DNA of 64,000 nt from Dendrocalamus latiflorus. Lineage: Eukaryota > Streptophyta > Magnoliopsida > Poales > Poaceae. Of this stretch, positions 36,089 through 47,406 are shown piece by piece. Both the position numbers and the translations under genes were made by a program. Positions within the stretch are counted from its first letter, which is position 1. Every line of letters begins with the position of its first letter. The stretch spans positions 11,996,106 through 12,060,105 of the forward strand of contig CM029626.1 of the NCBI GenBank assembly GCA_017311315.1, given 5' to 3'. Below the pieces are notes generated by a model, which saw only the letters and a program-made list of their open reading frames with translations, searched no databases and had not been told where the DNA came from.

Positions 36089-36318
36089 GGGCATCTCCAA
36101 CAGTATGAGCTAGTTACTAGCTCTAAGACAACTTCTCCAATAGTACTAACTTTAGCACATAGCTCATAACATAAATAGCCTCACATGACACTCTCACATA
36201 ATCTTGGAATGTGTGTATGAGACTAGCTCTTGATCAAGAGATGGCTTTTCTCTCTCTTCTATTAAAATATGAAATAATATGCTTAGAGCTAGCTCATAAG
36301 TCACTGTTGGAGATGCTC
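36089..36318. mobile_element. MITE, GGGCATCTCCAACAG family
   Basis: The element is 230 bp. The left end GGGCATCTCCAACAG matches the inverse of the right end CTGTTGGAGATGCTC with one mismatch. It is flanked by TGA on both sides (36086-36088, 36319-36321). Short inverted repeats and a 3-bp duplication fit a Tourist/Harbinger-like MITE, though TGA departs from the usual TWA target. Confidence 0.8.
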
Positions 36319-38393
36319 TGATATCCCTGTCCGTCTCCTCTCTCCTCCCTCCCTCTCTGCAGGTGTAGGGGACGATTTCTCTCCTTTGGGTACGGGAACC
36401 ATGCATGCAACCGCGCGCACAGAAAAGTGACGGCTTTCATGCCAATCGTCGCTTCGTCTCCTTGTCGTTTGCACGTGCGATTCGCCATAGGATTCCGGCG
36501 TCGCGCGCGCGGCCACCCCGGCCCGAAGCGGGCAGGGCAGGGGAAGCAGCAAGCGCCAAACACGACGTCTAGCCGCTAGCTAGCCAACCGGCTTATCTTT
36601 GCCTGACCTGACAGCGTTTGATGATGGCTTGATGCAAGCAGCTGGTTGTCGCGTGCCCTACTCCAAAGTTTACTCTGTTTGACGGTGATAAATACAAAAG
36701 GAAAAGGCTACCACTGCGCTCAGGGATTCTCCCTGAGATGGCTACGTACATATGGAAAACCCTAGGGTTGATCAGATGCGATTTTCGTTTCCTCGATACA
36801 CTCACTCAATCCATCGCGACATTATTCCGCGCCGAAAGGCCATGCTTCAAATAATTGCTGGTTTTATCATCACGTTTCCTGATTTCGTGAGATCTGAGAT
36901 TTTCCACAATGGTCACCCGGCGATGAGGTGCCGCGGTGATGCCGACGCCGACATACGCACATACACATGTAGCTAGGCATCTGCTCCACCACAATGCTGT
37001 CAATGCATGATCATCAAACGGTCCTCACAGTCTTAACGGTTAGAAAAGATCATTGAGCAATGTTGCTTTCCGCGCCCACTGAACACAGAGGTGGCTATGT
37101 GCGAAGTAGGAAACAGAGTGGCAGCTAGATAAAGCATGCATGCATTGCACCTTCTACCTTGCCTTTTTGCGTTCTACGATGGACCATGAAACTTGTATGG
37201 TTTCCTTAAATCAGAAGCCAATTAATTGCTTTGCTGTGGTGTCGTGAATCGATTTTTTTCGTTATTAGTTTGTCTATGGAAGCTTGTACATCGTTATTAG
37301 TTTGTAACCACACCGTAGCCGTAGGTATGGTGTAGTAGTCAGCAGCACCCAATGCACCACACACTACTCCATAAAAAGTCATCACAGATGGTTCAAAAAA
37401 TTCATCACAGTCAGTTTCGTGAGCTGTCTGAGTTTATGGGTCAGTAATAATACGAGGTCATCACATACGACTTTCGAACCATCTGTGAAGCAGTCTATCG
37501 TAGACGGTTTTTAGTAAAAACTGTATGTGATATACGGTTTCAGTATTGTATCTTGGACAACAATCACTATGCAATTGTTCCCATGATTATCTCTCACTAA
37601 AACAACCGAAGATCAGTTATCATCAGATATCTCTCTCTAACAGCAACCACCCCCTGATCAGACACAATGATTCCACAAGATGTCTCCTCAGGTGGATAGC
37701 TGGCATCCTGTCAACTCTATTTAAAGGTTGACGAAAGAAGACACAGGAGAAGGATAGTGAGAATTAGAATTTAGTGAACAAGTCAAGGCAACCAAGATCT
37801 TCTGATTAGTAGGAGGATTATAGATTAGGACTAATTAAATCCCTTTTATAAGCTATTTTGTAACCAGTTCATAGCAATAAATATCATTCCTTTTTTTTGC
37901 TGAATCATTCCAAGGAATCCAGCATCCTTTGTCACATTTTTTCTAAGATCGACGACTTGATCATCGACAAGACATAAGATTCGGGGGTTTTGAATAACAA
38001 AAATTAATTTGATTATTTATTTCTTTTACTTTTTAGTGTAAAATAGTCAGGTAATCGAAGCGTTGTTAAAATCGTTATTCTAGTAGCTTTGAATAGCGTG
38101 GAATTAAAACCACCATTGTAGTCATAAATAAGGTATACATAATTAATCAAATTAGATGCCATAATGAGCAAATAAACACTCTATCAAGTGCCACAATGAA
38201 CAAATAAACACTCTATCACTCTAGGAATATTTGGCAAACTAAAAAAATGTATTTTTCTGTAGAATTAGGTAGGATCTTAAATTCTATGATTTGTTCGATT
38301 CAAGATTGGTCCCATCTGCCTACAATGAGCAAAACAATCTAGGGGTACACGTGGAACTGGTGGGCCTACCACCCACTACCCCTAGCCTCTGGC
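36319..38393. other. Intergenic with TE scraps, no gene seen
   Basis: It contains CACTA subterminal debris (37362-37540). The stretch 37680-37990 looks LTR-like, with a TATTTAAAG motif, AATAAAT and a terminal GATCGACGACTTGATCATCG-type palindrome, but it has no identified partner. No coding region is supported. Confidence 0.4.
37362..37540. repeat. CACTA terminal remnant, second family
   Basis: It starts CACTACTCCATAAAAAG and contains ATCACAGATGGTTC, CGAACCATCTGTGA and GTATGTGATA, the same motif set as the element at 17045-18403. Only one end is present. Confidence 0.6.
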
Positions 38394-39109
38394 TAAGGGT
38401 GGTCATTTGGTTTTTTAGTATATATGGTTCAATAGATATGGTGTATACGGTAGATACGGTATTGTTAATTCGGTAAAATATATTATAATTTACAATACGT
38501 TTATGTATCAGTTAATACCACATTATTTTGGTTCGATATCAGTGAATACCATATTTACCAAAGTTGACGCGAATTAAGAATGACACGGCAATACCGACAC
38601 AGACATATATAGAACAATCTCCAAGACCCGAACAATATACTGGAGACTTGGACCTGGCAACACGGATTATTCGACTACACAACATATGAAATAATTCATC
38701 TGATGGCAGCTACGGATATGTACAACAGCAAGAAATTTAACAAAGCAACTCGACTAACAGACCAGAGCATTGCTAGCTACAACCAGAATGTAAGTCATCT
38801 TTTCTTCCACTATCTGTCCACCTCCCGCTAGCACCGCCACTAGCGCGCGAGCCCATGACCACCATGCATGGGGGGCACACACGGAAGTGAGCAAGGAAAC
38901 ACCGAGGCGCAGTGTCAGGGATTGAGGAGTTTGGTTTTTTAGTTTGTTCGGTTTTTCACCGGTTTTTACAGAAAACCTGAAATCCAAAAAAAAAACCTTA
39001 TTTTTGAAAATCATACCAAATACTGAATACCGGTCAAACCAAGTTGACCAGTATGGTACGGTTTTTTCAGTACTGTTTGTTCGATTCGGTTTCAAAATGA
39101 ACAGCCCTA
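38394..39109. mobile_element. Non-autonomous hAT element
   Basis: The 716-bp element starts TAAGGGTGGTCATTT and its other end, inverted, is TAGGGCTGTTCATTT. It is flanked by a perfect 8-bp duplication, CCTCTGGC (38386-38393 and 39110-39117). It has no coding capacity. Internal direct and inverted GGTTTTTT, CGGTA and AATACC phrases recur. Confidence 0.9.
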
Positions 39110-39286
39110 CCTCTGGCGCACCTGCCATCTCCAAGGAGTGTTTACTTCTAGATACCAATGCGAGTATGGGACCTAGCTAGTGGTAGCGGATAGTGGACGT
39201 ATGTAGCAATAGCTCTACCCTGCCCACTCCCCTCCATGTGGGCCCCACCTACTCGGGTGATATTCGCCCAGCCATAACACAATGAG

Positions 39287-39826
39287 TAGGCCTAGCCAAA
39301 TGGGCTGGACCAACCGTGCTGGCTCGAGGCATGGTACTATTGGTCCGGCCCAAGCACAGCATGACACAAACAATAAACGTGCCGTGTTGGCTCGGCCCGA
39401 CCGGGAGTGCAGTGCTTGGGCTGGCACCTCGGTACGACACACAAAGTAACTCTCCTGTGGTAGTGCAGTAGCTCTCCTATAGTAGTGCAGTAAATTGCTT
39501 GTGGTTGGCAGTAAAATTACTATATTAGGTTTATTGTACTCTTCTGAGTATAGATGAGTGACTTACTAATAAAATTACTTGCGATTGGCAGTAAAATACT
39601 TGCGACCGTGATCAACAGGTCATCGATGGCCTGTTAGGCTGTGTGCTCAGGCTGGCCTGGTATGGCCTGACCTCTCTCCATGTTGTGTCTGGGTCGAAGG
39701 GCAGACATGTGGGCCAACATGATACGGCATGGCATGATAACTTATTCGGACGAGTCATGCTGGACCTAATCAGGCTGTACCCTATTTGGGCCTGTACCGT
39801 GCAAAACTGCCCATTTAGCCAGGTTT
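39287..39826. mobile_element. Probable hAT-like MITE
   Basis: CCTAGCCAAATGGGC near the left matches the inverse of GCCCATTTAGCCAGG near the right at 13 of 15 positions. The interior is rich in GGCCTG and CGGCCC phrases. No clear target duplication was found, so the limits are approximate. Confidence 0.5.
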
Positions 39827-40982
39827 GAAGAGAGGAGATCAGTAGCGCGAACATTTGTTGGTGCTGTACTGCTACATACACTCTCCAATACAACCCCCTC
39901 ATCAAGAGTTTTCTGATCGGGATGGATGATACAGGCACACTCATGGAGACAAAGGAAATGATTCATACGCTTATTTTTCCTCGTGTTATTTAATTAACAG
40001 GTCTTTAGGATATGCAATATGGTATTTTTTTTCTACAAGCCGTGACAGAAAATCTTACGAAGGTTGGTTGTCGATGATTCGCCGAAGAGAGTTCGTGCAG
40101 TTATTTTCGTCTTACGAAGAGTAATTGGTTTCCAAAAAAATCTTGCTGAGACCAAGTGTAGGGTGAAAAATAAGGGAACATTAGGAGGAATTTAGCCTTC
40201 AAATTAAGGTAGCTCGACTCCAGGACTTCAACCACCGCACCTATGTGCTTTACAACAACGGCACACGGTTTTTCCTTAGCAAGAAGAGCATGATCATCGA
40301 TAAATGAGGAGGTAACTTCAATGTATTATTCTTTCACACTGTACTAAAGTAGAAAAATCATATTTGGTCTAAATATTGGAGCAACAAATCTGCAACCCTT
40401 ACTTCCAAGATGCCCTTCCCTAGTCACTTCCAATCTTATTTCTCCTCCTTATCACTCATCAGCTGCTACTTGCTCCTACCTTTCAGTTGATGAGTCCCTT
40501 TTTAGCCGAGCCACCAGACCATGTGCCCCCATCGCCCTCACACCGTAGTGGTGGATCACCTCAACATGTCAGAGACAGATTAATGAAACAAAAAGAGACA
40601 GGAAAAAAGATGGAGATAGGGAGAGGAAAGAGAAGTGGCATCTCAGGGTGAAAGAGCCCTACAAAGGTCCTTGCAATGCAAAAGAACAGAAAGCCGAAAA
40701 AAGGCTAGCTAGGTTGTCTCACTAGGGACACAGGACAAATGGAGTTCCTCTGCTGGCAGAGAGAGAGAGAGAGAGAGAGAGAGCAAAACAACTTTTCCAT
40801 CTTTTTATTTGCTTCAATGATAAGTCATTTGTTTGTTGCATTTCTTCTTCAAAACAAAACATCTGTTTGTTCTGGCTATTGTTAAAGCGTGCCCTGCCAG
40901 TTTCACACTATCATGTGAGTACTATTTGCCATTTGTGTATATTAAGTTATTAACAAGTGTGATTCACTCTCCATACTGTTAA
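39827..40982. other. Intergenic, no gene seen
   Basis: No coding region is supported. A GA dinucleotide run lies at 40758-40783. Confidence 0.5.
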
Positions 40983-41215
40983 GGCCCCGTTTGGCAGAGT
41001 TTTAGCTCTAGGAAATATGTAGATTTCCTAGAGCTAGTCATCTGTAGCTCTAGGAAATCCTGGATCTAGAGTTGTAGGCATGTTAAGTGCATTTACATGA
41101 CTCATTTCATTTATATTATATATTAAATAAAAATATTTAAGTCACTTTAATTTAGTCAACAAACTACAGATCCAGCATAGATCTCGGAGCTAGAGCTGTG
41201 CCAAACTTTCAGAAA
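40983..41215. mobile_element. Probable MITE with internal hairpin
   Basis: GTTTGGCAGAG-type sequence at the left and its inverse GTGCCAAAC at the right form imperfect terminal repeats. Just inside the left end is a perfect 13-bp hairpin, AGCTCTAGGAAAT with ATTTCCTAGAGCT (41004-41016, 41023-41035). Target duplication not found. Confidence 0.55.
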
Positions 41216-42890
41216 ATGAAGTAATGCATGAACAGATGATAAAGCCTTGACCTACTGGACAAAGAGATAAAAATGAAAAGGGATTTTTTTTTCTTGAAAA
41301 AAGAAAAGAAAGGAAGGATTTCAAGCATCTAAAACTTTAAAAGGTATGCATGCACGCTGCATGCATGCATAATGGTACACTAGTTCAGTTAACTTTTGTG
41401 TTGGGTGGGCTAACGCATGTTTCTTCCCATGAAAGTTAGACCCGAATCATTCAGGAGGTTAGTTGGATCCTTCCAACCGGGTTGGCTAGCTACTTCCCTT
41501 CTCCCATGGATGCAAAATGGTGTAGGGTAGCAGCAGCAGCAGTGTGTAGCAAAGCCCTTTCCTAAAAGGCCTTCCATGCATGAGACGACCAAGTGGCCCC
41601 CAACAGGCCATGTGAGTGCCTCATCGCTGTAGTGCCGTAAGGTCAAAACAATATGGAACCTCTGCTGGTTGATTTGGCCACCTTTTCGCCGGTCTAGATA
41701 AAAAGGACTAAAGGAGCCCCACCCTCTCGCGGTCACTTGTCAATTTAATTAGTGAGTAGTAGTTACTTGTTGGCCGGGTACTTACCATTAGGTGCAAACT
41801 TTAGCTGCTCTTATATGAACTCAATTGAGAAGATCCTATGTGCTGTGATCCTAGAATAAATTTGGAGAAGCTCAACCAAATGCATGCTTCTTGTGAATTG
41901 CAGAAACAATCTACTTTTTTTCTTGAGTAAATACTTTTCAAGGGTTACTAACTGTGGTTCGGTGTTTCTTGTGAAATTCTGATGGCGTGATTGGTCGATT
42001 CACTAATGTTTGTTCAGTGGTTTACGAGAATCACAGTATAACATTTTAGTGGAAGCTAGACGACGGCCCAGCCCAGCTTGGACTCGCAGAAAAGCACCTT
42101 TGCAAAGGCCATTTACTTCTAAGTCCAGTCCCTCCAATACATGCCTAAATCTGCATCAATTTCGGCCCAACGACCAAATCCATCGCGCAGAAGATTTCTC
42201 CAGAGCCATCAGAATTCCTTGTTGGTAAGTGCTCATCCTGTATACAGTCTACCATGCTCTCATCCTTCGGTGTGCATCATTTTCTTGAGAAAGATTTGCC
42301 ATTTACCAAGCTCTTTTCAGTTATCATCATGCCAATTTGGTTTCACCGAGAAAAGAAAAAAAGGAAATGAATGACCATGTGAGAAGCTCCAGGATACTGT
42401 TGTGATAAACTATTACAAGCTTTATAAAGTGGAGAATTAGTTTTGCAAAGATTGCATTTGGTTTGGACAGAATTCTAGAAGTGTCAGGAAAATTGGAAAA
42501 TACCGTAGGTATACGTGCGGTAGTTCCGTTTGGCAGAAGTACCGTAGGTATAAGTGCGGAAGTACCGTTTGACGGAAGTACTGGATTGAGTAGCGGTATG
42601 TTTTTTCTAGAGTACTGCATGTGAGATTCTCAGCGTGCAGAAGTACTGGCGTGTTAAGCGCGGTACTTCTGATCTTCCCAGGAAACAGGGGTTTGATGAT
42701 TTGAGTCATAGATTGAGTTGGGATGACCTGAGTTAATGCATTATTCACTCTCTCTCTGTTGCCATATTCGGTCTTTCAAGAAAATATAAATAGATTAACT
42801 TTTCGATTACAAGTGTAGCTATAGATAGTAGCAGTAACATGCTAGATTGCAGTAACATTTATGATGTACTGGCCATGCCTAGAGTAGTTT
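41216..42890. other. Intergenic, no gene seen
   Basis: No recognisable coding region. A 39-bp direct tandem repeat starting TACCGTAGGTATA occurs twice at 42501-42578. Confidence 0.45.
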
Positions 42891-43110
42891 CTAGCAATTT
42901 AAGGGCGGGAGCAACACCACGTCATTGTCGTACTGGCTGCACAGGAAGATGTGCAGAACATCCTCGGTGTCCGCCACCCTCGTGCACCGTGTGTGCAGTG
43001 TGCTGCCTACACCTCGCAGATACTTGCAGTGTGCACCATGCGACGGCAGAGGTGGCACTAGCGTTGTGGCAATGCGGCACCTCCTCGGCAACCAAGCGCC
43101 TCACGATGGT
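42891..43110 (-). pseudogene. PTC1/Ms7-like PHD-finger gene, C-terminal remnant
   Basis: The minus strand ends with HTRC, VADTEDVLHIFLCS, then YDNDVVLLPPLNC and a stop at 42891. This is the C-terminal half of the PHD finger and the tail of grass PERSISTENT TAPETAL CELL1/MALE STERILITY7 proteins, which regulate tapetum breakdown and pollen wall formation. The upstream part of the finger is frameshifted: ICEV is followed by TAG where tryptophan is expected. The conserved CSRCDN has become CSQYDN, so a zinc ligand is lost. It lies on the same strand and in the right order relative to the N-terminal remnant at 45283-45507. The identity rests on remembered family sequence. Confidence 0.7.
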
Positions 43111-44407
43111 CATAGTGGTGGACGTACCGGGGGGTCAAGGGGGGCTGGCGCCTCTTACCTTCGGTCGGAGATTGGGTACCCCCTACCTCCGGCTAGGGCT
43201 CCACCGTGCCATGGCCGGCCGGTCGTCATTGTTACTCCAAGACAGAAAGACAAAGAGTAGACTCAGTAGACACTAGACACCGAAGAGGGACGAAGACACA
43301 TAAATATTACCCAAAGCCTAGCGAGATCAGTAACTCAGTCACTCACCAGAACACTACAACAAGCTCACCAATGAACGAAATCAATCAAATTGGCTTGAGG
43401 TTTTCGGCACTCAGGAGCACTAAATTTTGATCCAACGCTCCTGGCCTCCTGCGGCTGTGGCGGCGTGGCCGTGGCATCTTGGCGAGGCAGCAAGCGGACG
43501 GCAATGGGCGCTGAGTTTCCTGAGGCCTGAGTAGGTAGCACGGCGGCTGGCAGCCCACAGCAGTGTAGCCAACCAAGCGCCAGCGCAGCCTCCTACCGAC
43601 TAGGCAGTTACCGCCAGATCTGGTGAATGCATTGAGGGAAAGAGAGGCGGGAGGCCGGAGGAAAGCCGGGAGGGGATTGGGGAAGGCCGGCCGCCGGCCA
43701 GGACCAGGGAGGCGAGAGGGGATTTAGATGGGGGGAGCCGGGGGCCAGGATTGAGGGATTTAGGGATGGGGCCGGGTGGCCGATTGGGCGATTGGGGAAG
43801 CTGGCATTGACGGGGACTTAGATGGGGTGAGCCGAGAGGGAGGGATTTAGGGATGGGGCCATGGGAGGTGGCCTATTGGGGAAGCCGGCCGCCTATCGTG
43901 AGGGGAGGATGGGGGGATTGGGGAAGGCCGGGAGCCCAGGAGGGGGAAATTTAGGGGATGGCCAGTGGGGGATGGGGGTTGGCCAGGAGGGGGGATTTAG
44001 TAGGGGATATGACCGATGGGGATGGGGGTCAACTGGGAGGGGGATTTACGGGATGGTCGAATGGGACCTGGGGGGATGGGTGGTCAGGAAATCAGTGAGC
44101 AAGATGTTTGTTTGCAAATGTGCCTCTGGTACGGCAAACAGTTGTAGTACTTTACCTAGTTCTTTTTAATGAAATCAATGGCAATGGCATGGTTTAAATG
44201 AAGTCTTTTTTAACTGCAATTTAGGTACATACTGAGGGGTGCTGGTGGTTGTGGGTTGTGGCTCTACATTAAGAGATAGCGGGAGATCAAAGGCAGCAAC
44301 CGTAAGGTATAAAGCACAAATCTACTTTTTAATTTGCATGATTGTGATTGATATGGTATTATAGTTTCATCTATTGCCATTTATTGATTCGTAGAGTTGC
44401 AAAAAAA
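43111..44407. other. Intergenic, with G-rich repeats
   Basis: No gene is seen. 43620-44090 is a run of imperfect G-rich repeats, listed separately. This interval lies between the two ends of the PTC1-like gene and replaces its middle. Confidence 0.5.
43620..44090 (+). repeat. G-rich imperfect repeat block
   Basis: Recurring phrases GATTGGGGAAGGCCGG, GGGATTTAGGGATGGGG and GATGGGGG. Many spaced GGG and GGGG tracts on the plus strand meet the usual G-quadruplex pattern. Open frames across it follow the repeat. Confidence 0.8.
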
Positions 44408-44988
44408 ATGGAGAGACGAACATTGCATAAATATTTTTCATGCAACACAAGTAGTACTCCTCATACTAATGAGAGTGAAGTAAAGAAGGCTCGGGTGGAT
44501 TTTAGTCCCGATGAAATCATTGCTGATCCAGTGAATCATATACCTATTAGTGAGTATCACAATGGAATTAGAAATCAAGTGAGGGGAATGTATTTGTTGA
44601 GAGGTCTAACCCAACCAAAGAGCCATAATTTCCCTCACAGAATGCAAAATGATTATTTAAGGGCATTTCAACAATCTTGGTACAATATATATTATTGGTT
44701 GGAATATAGTGTGGAAAAGGATGTGATCTTTTGTTTCTATCGTTTTCTTTTCAAGAAACCAGGAAGGCCCAAAAATTTTGGTAGTGATGTATTTACAACA
44801 ACATATTTGCGTAATAGAGTAACAAATGAGTGGTTCAGTAACTTGATTATATGCTACACTGAGAGAGTTTTTTAGAAACCTTGATGATAATAGAATTAGA
44901 AAACGTTTTCAAAACATAAAATCTCGTAGAATACTATTACCTCGTACTTTTACTACTACTACTCAATCCGAACTAGTGGTATATTGTA
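44408..44988 (+). pseudogene. hAT transposase (TTF-type finger) with internal deletion
   Basis: The plus strand starts MERRTLHKYF, then PISEYHNGIRNQVRGMYLLR, QPKSHNFP, WLEYSVEKDVIFCFYRFLF: the N-terminal TTF-type zinc-finger region of the ZMYM1-like hAT transposase group. The usual cysteine CLYC has become CFYR. After GSDVFTTT the frame jumps directly to YLRNRVTNEWFSN, the C-terminal dimerisation region, so the catalytic middle (several hundred residues) is gone. In a T-rich run near 44865 the frame shifts; the other frame then gives LDDNRIRKRFQNIKSRR, the usual end. It is a dead, internally deleted copy. I found no inverted termini for it. Confidence 0.75.
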
Positions 44989-45282
44989 TACTTTTTTCAA
45001 TCTTTATAACTATTGATAATATCAATTTCTGATTTTTACCACTAATTTTGCTAATTCTGCTACGTAGATGGCTACTTACATATATTTATGGATTTTAGAA
45101 AGCACACTACCCATTACTGAGGTACAATCTTCATTCTATTTTGCATTTTTATTATGTCTCTGTTCTAATTATGTATGATTTTGAATTACAAAAAATAGTT
45201 CAATTTATGTTTCGTATGTTTATCTTTGGTTGATCATGTCCCACTAGCCTCTCTAATTTTGATTTTGGATCCGCTACTGGAC
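44989..45282. other. Intergenic, no gene seen
   Basis: AT-rich strip between the hAT remnant and the PTC1-like N-terminal remnant. Confidence 0.5.
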
Positions 45283-45507
45283 GGTTGGAAGGTGGTGGTG
45301 CAGCTTGAGCTGGAACGACCAGCACTTGGTCTCGCCCTGGACACCGGCCTCCAAGTGCGCGAAGCCGAGCAGGGTCCTAACGTTGTCCCTGAAGACGCCG
45401 GCGAACTGCGCCGGGTAGCCGGGCTGGCAGAACGACTCGAACCGGAACAGCATCTCCCCGCGCTTCCTCCGCCGCGAGCTCCCCAGGCTGATCACCATCT
45501 TAGCCAT
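45283..45507 (-). pseudogene. PTC1/Ms7-like PHD-finger gene, N-terminal remnant
   Basis: From an ATG at 45507 the minus strand reads MAKMVISLGSSRRRKRGEML, then FRFESFCQPGYPAQFAG and FRDNVRTLLGFAHLEAGV, ending after FQLKLHHHLPTV. This matches the first exon of the grass PTC1/Ms7 (Arabidopsis MS1-type) tapetal regulator almost continuously. Immediately after PTV the homology stops and the frame ends at a TAG. The central part is missing, and the C-terminal end lies 2.2 kb away at 42891-43110 on the same strand. About 75 of roughly 680 residues remain here. It is well preserved, so the loss may be fairly recent, or this may be a duplicated fragment of an intact gene elsewhere. Confidence 0.78.
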
Positions 45508-45934
45508 GCCTTCTAACTTAATTTGCAAGTGTACGGTCCCCAAAGATCTAGCTAGCTAGTGTACCCAGGACTAGGAGATGGTGGTGTGAGCGCTGCGCTG
45601 CACTTACATGGTGTAGATCATGAGGGGCTCTAATTCTAGTAGTACTGGTTCCTTCGGCTTCTCACGCGGTAAGTGCCAAGGGATTTAGAAAGCTTCGGAG
45701 GTCTGGTGAGAGAGTACGCGCGCGTGATCAGTCGATGAGCATCCCTCCAGACATGGCGCTCACATCATGGGCTCATGGCTCCTCTGCTCTGGAAACTTTG
45801 CACACAGCACCTTGTGTGTGTTTTCCCATATACTAAGATCTCATTTGTATCGCAGGAATTTCACAAGAAATAATTCGTTTCATGTAGGAACTGTGAAAAA
45901 TAAGAAATCCCCGGTTTCTAAACTGGGCCTACCG
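45508..45934. other. Intergenic upstream of the PTC1-like remnant
   Basis: Would be the promoter/leader region of the remnant on the minus strand. No motif stands out. Confidence 0.4.
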
Positions 45935-46453
45935 TAGGGCTGTAAACGAGCCGAGCTCGAGCGAGCTTGGCCTTCCAGGCTCGAGCTCGGTAGAAGCTCG
46001 AGCCGAGCTCGAGTTAGGGTCCGAGCTTGGAACTGGGCTCGAGCTCGGCTCGGCCTAAGCTCGAGTAGGCTCGAGCTCGACTCGTTGAAGCTCGATAACA
46101 ATTAAAATGATTTATTATGCACTATTTTTCAATAATAAGAAAATTTTAAGTTCGAGCTCGGCTCTAATAAGCTCGATAACAGTCCAAATAATTCAAATAC
46201 ACACTAATTTTCAATAATAAGATAAGCTCGAGCTCGAGTTCGGCTCGAGTAAGCTCGGTAAGAACTAATATGTATTTACTATTTAAGCTCGAATCGGGGC
46301 TCGCGAACTATTCGAGTTCGGCTCGGTGAAGCTCACAAACTCGAGATCAAGCTCGAGTTCGGCTCGTTTAAAGCTCTAACCGAGCCCGAATCGAGCCTAG
46401 AGCGAGCCAAACTCGAGTAGCTCGCGAGTTTCGAGCTTTTTTTTACAGCCCTA
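45935..46453. mobile_element. Non-autonomous hAT-type element, GCTCG-rich, second copy
   Basis: The 519-bp element starts TAGGGCTGTAAACGAG and ends with the inverse TTTTACAGCCCTA. The flanks GCCTACCG and GCCTAACG (45927-45934, 46454-46461) match at 7 of 8 bases. The interior is mostly GAGCTCGG, GCTCGAG and AAGCTCG phrases and can fold on itself. The architecture is as at 3787-4325, but the two sequences are not close copies. Confidence 0.87.
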
Positions 46454-47406
46454 GCCTAACGCGTGCATTTCTCTCTTTCAATTGCAATAACCATAGAGGC
46501 ATTGGTAATGTTAATTAGAGATGTTAAGGTAAATGTTCTAGCCAAGTCCTTAGAGAAAAGAAGGCTTGATCAGTAGTAACAAGTAGATATCTTGATTAAT
46601 GTCAAGAAGAAATCATTAATTAGTAGCTACTGTTTGATATAGGAAACAGTAGGGTGCCAAATGTAAATTCTGCCCTGGTGCTTAAATGCAAGCATATCAG
46701 TAAGATATGGCTGGTATAAGCATGAAGTAATGTCAATGAAGTATGCCCTGCCTAACTGAATGGTAGAGGCAATAGTTTAAGATCAGGGGAACCGTTTTTT
46801 ACATTATTAACAGGAACAGAATGGAATACATGGTCGACAACTTCGGGCCCCTGTGGAAGTCTGAAGTGGATGTATATTCATTCACAACTACCGCCTTCAG
46901 AGGGTAGGCGGCCCAAATGGTCATTTTGAGCTCTTTGTTAAATGCTACACCATTTCCATCGTGACAGTATGCTATTTTTCCTAAGCTTTACATCAAGTTC
47001 TCACATATGAAGCAGCTATGAGGCTGGTGAAATTCGAAGGCATGAATTACTGCAGTTGTTCTCTGACCTTGTGCGACCTAGCATCTGCCAACTGCTGTTA
47101 TCTATGCACTGCCATGAGCAGCAGAGGCTTCTCCGAAGGCTTACCTTATTGTCCCCGTGGCGTATAGCACCAGAATTCGCAGACAAATGATCCACCTGAT
47201 TAGAATGTACACTATGGGACAGTAATGATCTGCGTAGTCAGAATGCCCAATTAGGCTTGCCCAGTTATGATCACACCATCATGGTCATTCTTCAGGAGAT
47301 TCTATGTAACATGTCCGAGTCAGCCGAATCTGTTAGAAATGCTTCATGTAAATCAATGCAGCTATAGTGAGTTAGTGATCAAACAATGAAACATCGTAAA
47401 CTTCAC
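46454..47406. other. Intergenic, probable 3' region of the YaaW-like gene
   Basis: It probably contains the last coding exon and 3' UTR of the minus-strand YaaW-like gene. One candidate terminal exon is 47212-47229 (acceptor ACGCAG, short tail, TAG). Nothing else is recognised. Confidence 0.4.

Noticed and set aside
41410..41736. Minus-strand frame of 108 codons
   Set aside because: No recognisable family, no splice context, low-complexity cysteine run from a CAG-type repeat.
45226..45516. Plus-strand frame of 96 codons
   Set aside because: Antisense of the PTC1-like first exon, which has the recognisable protein.
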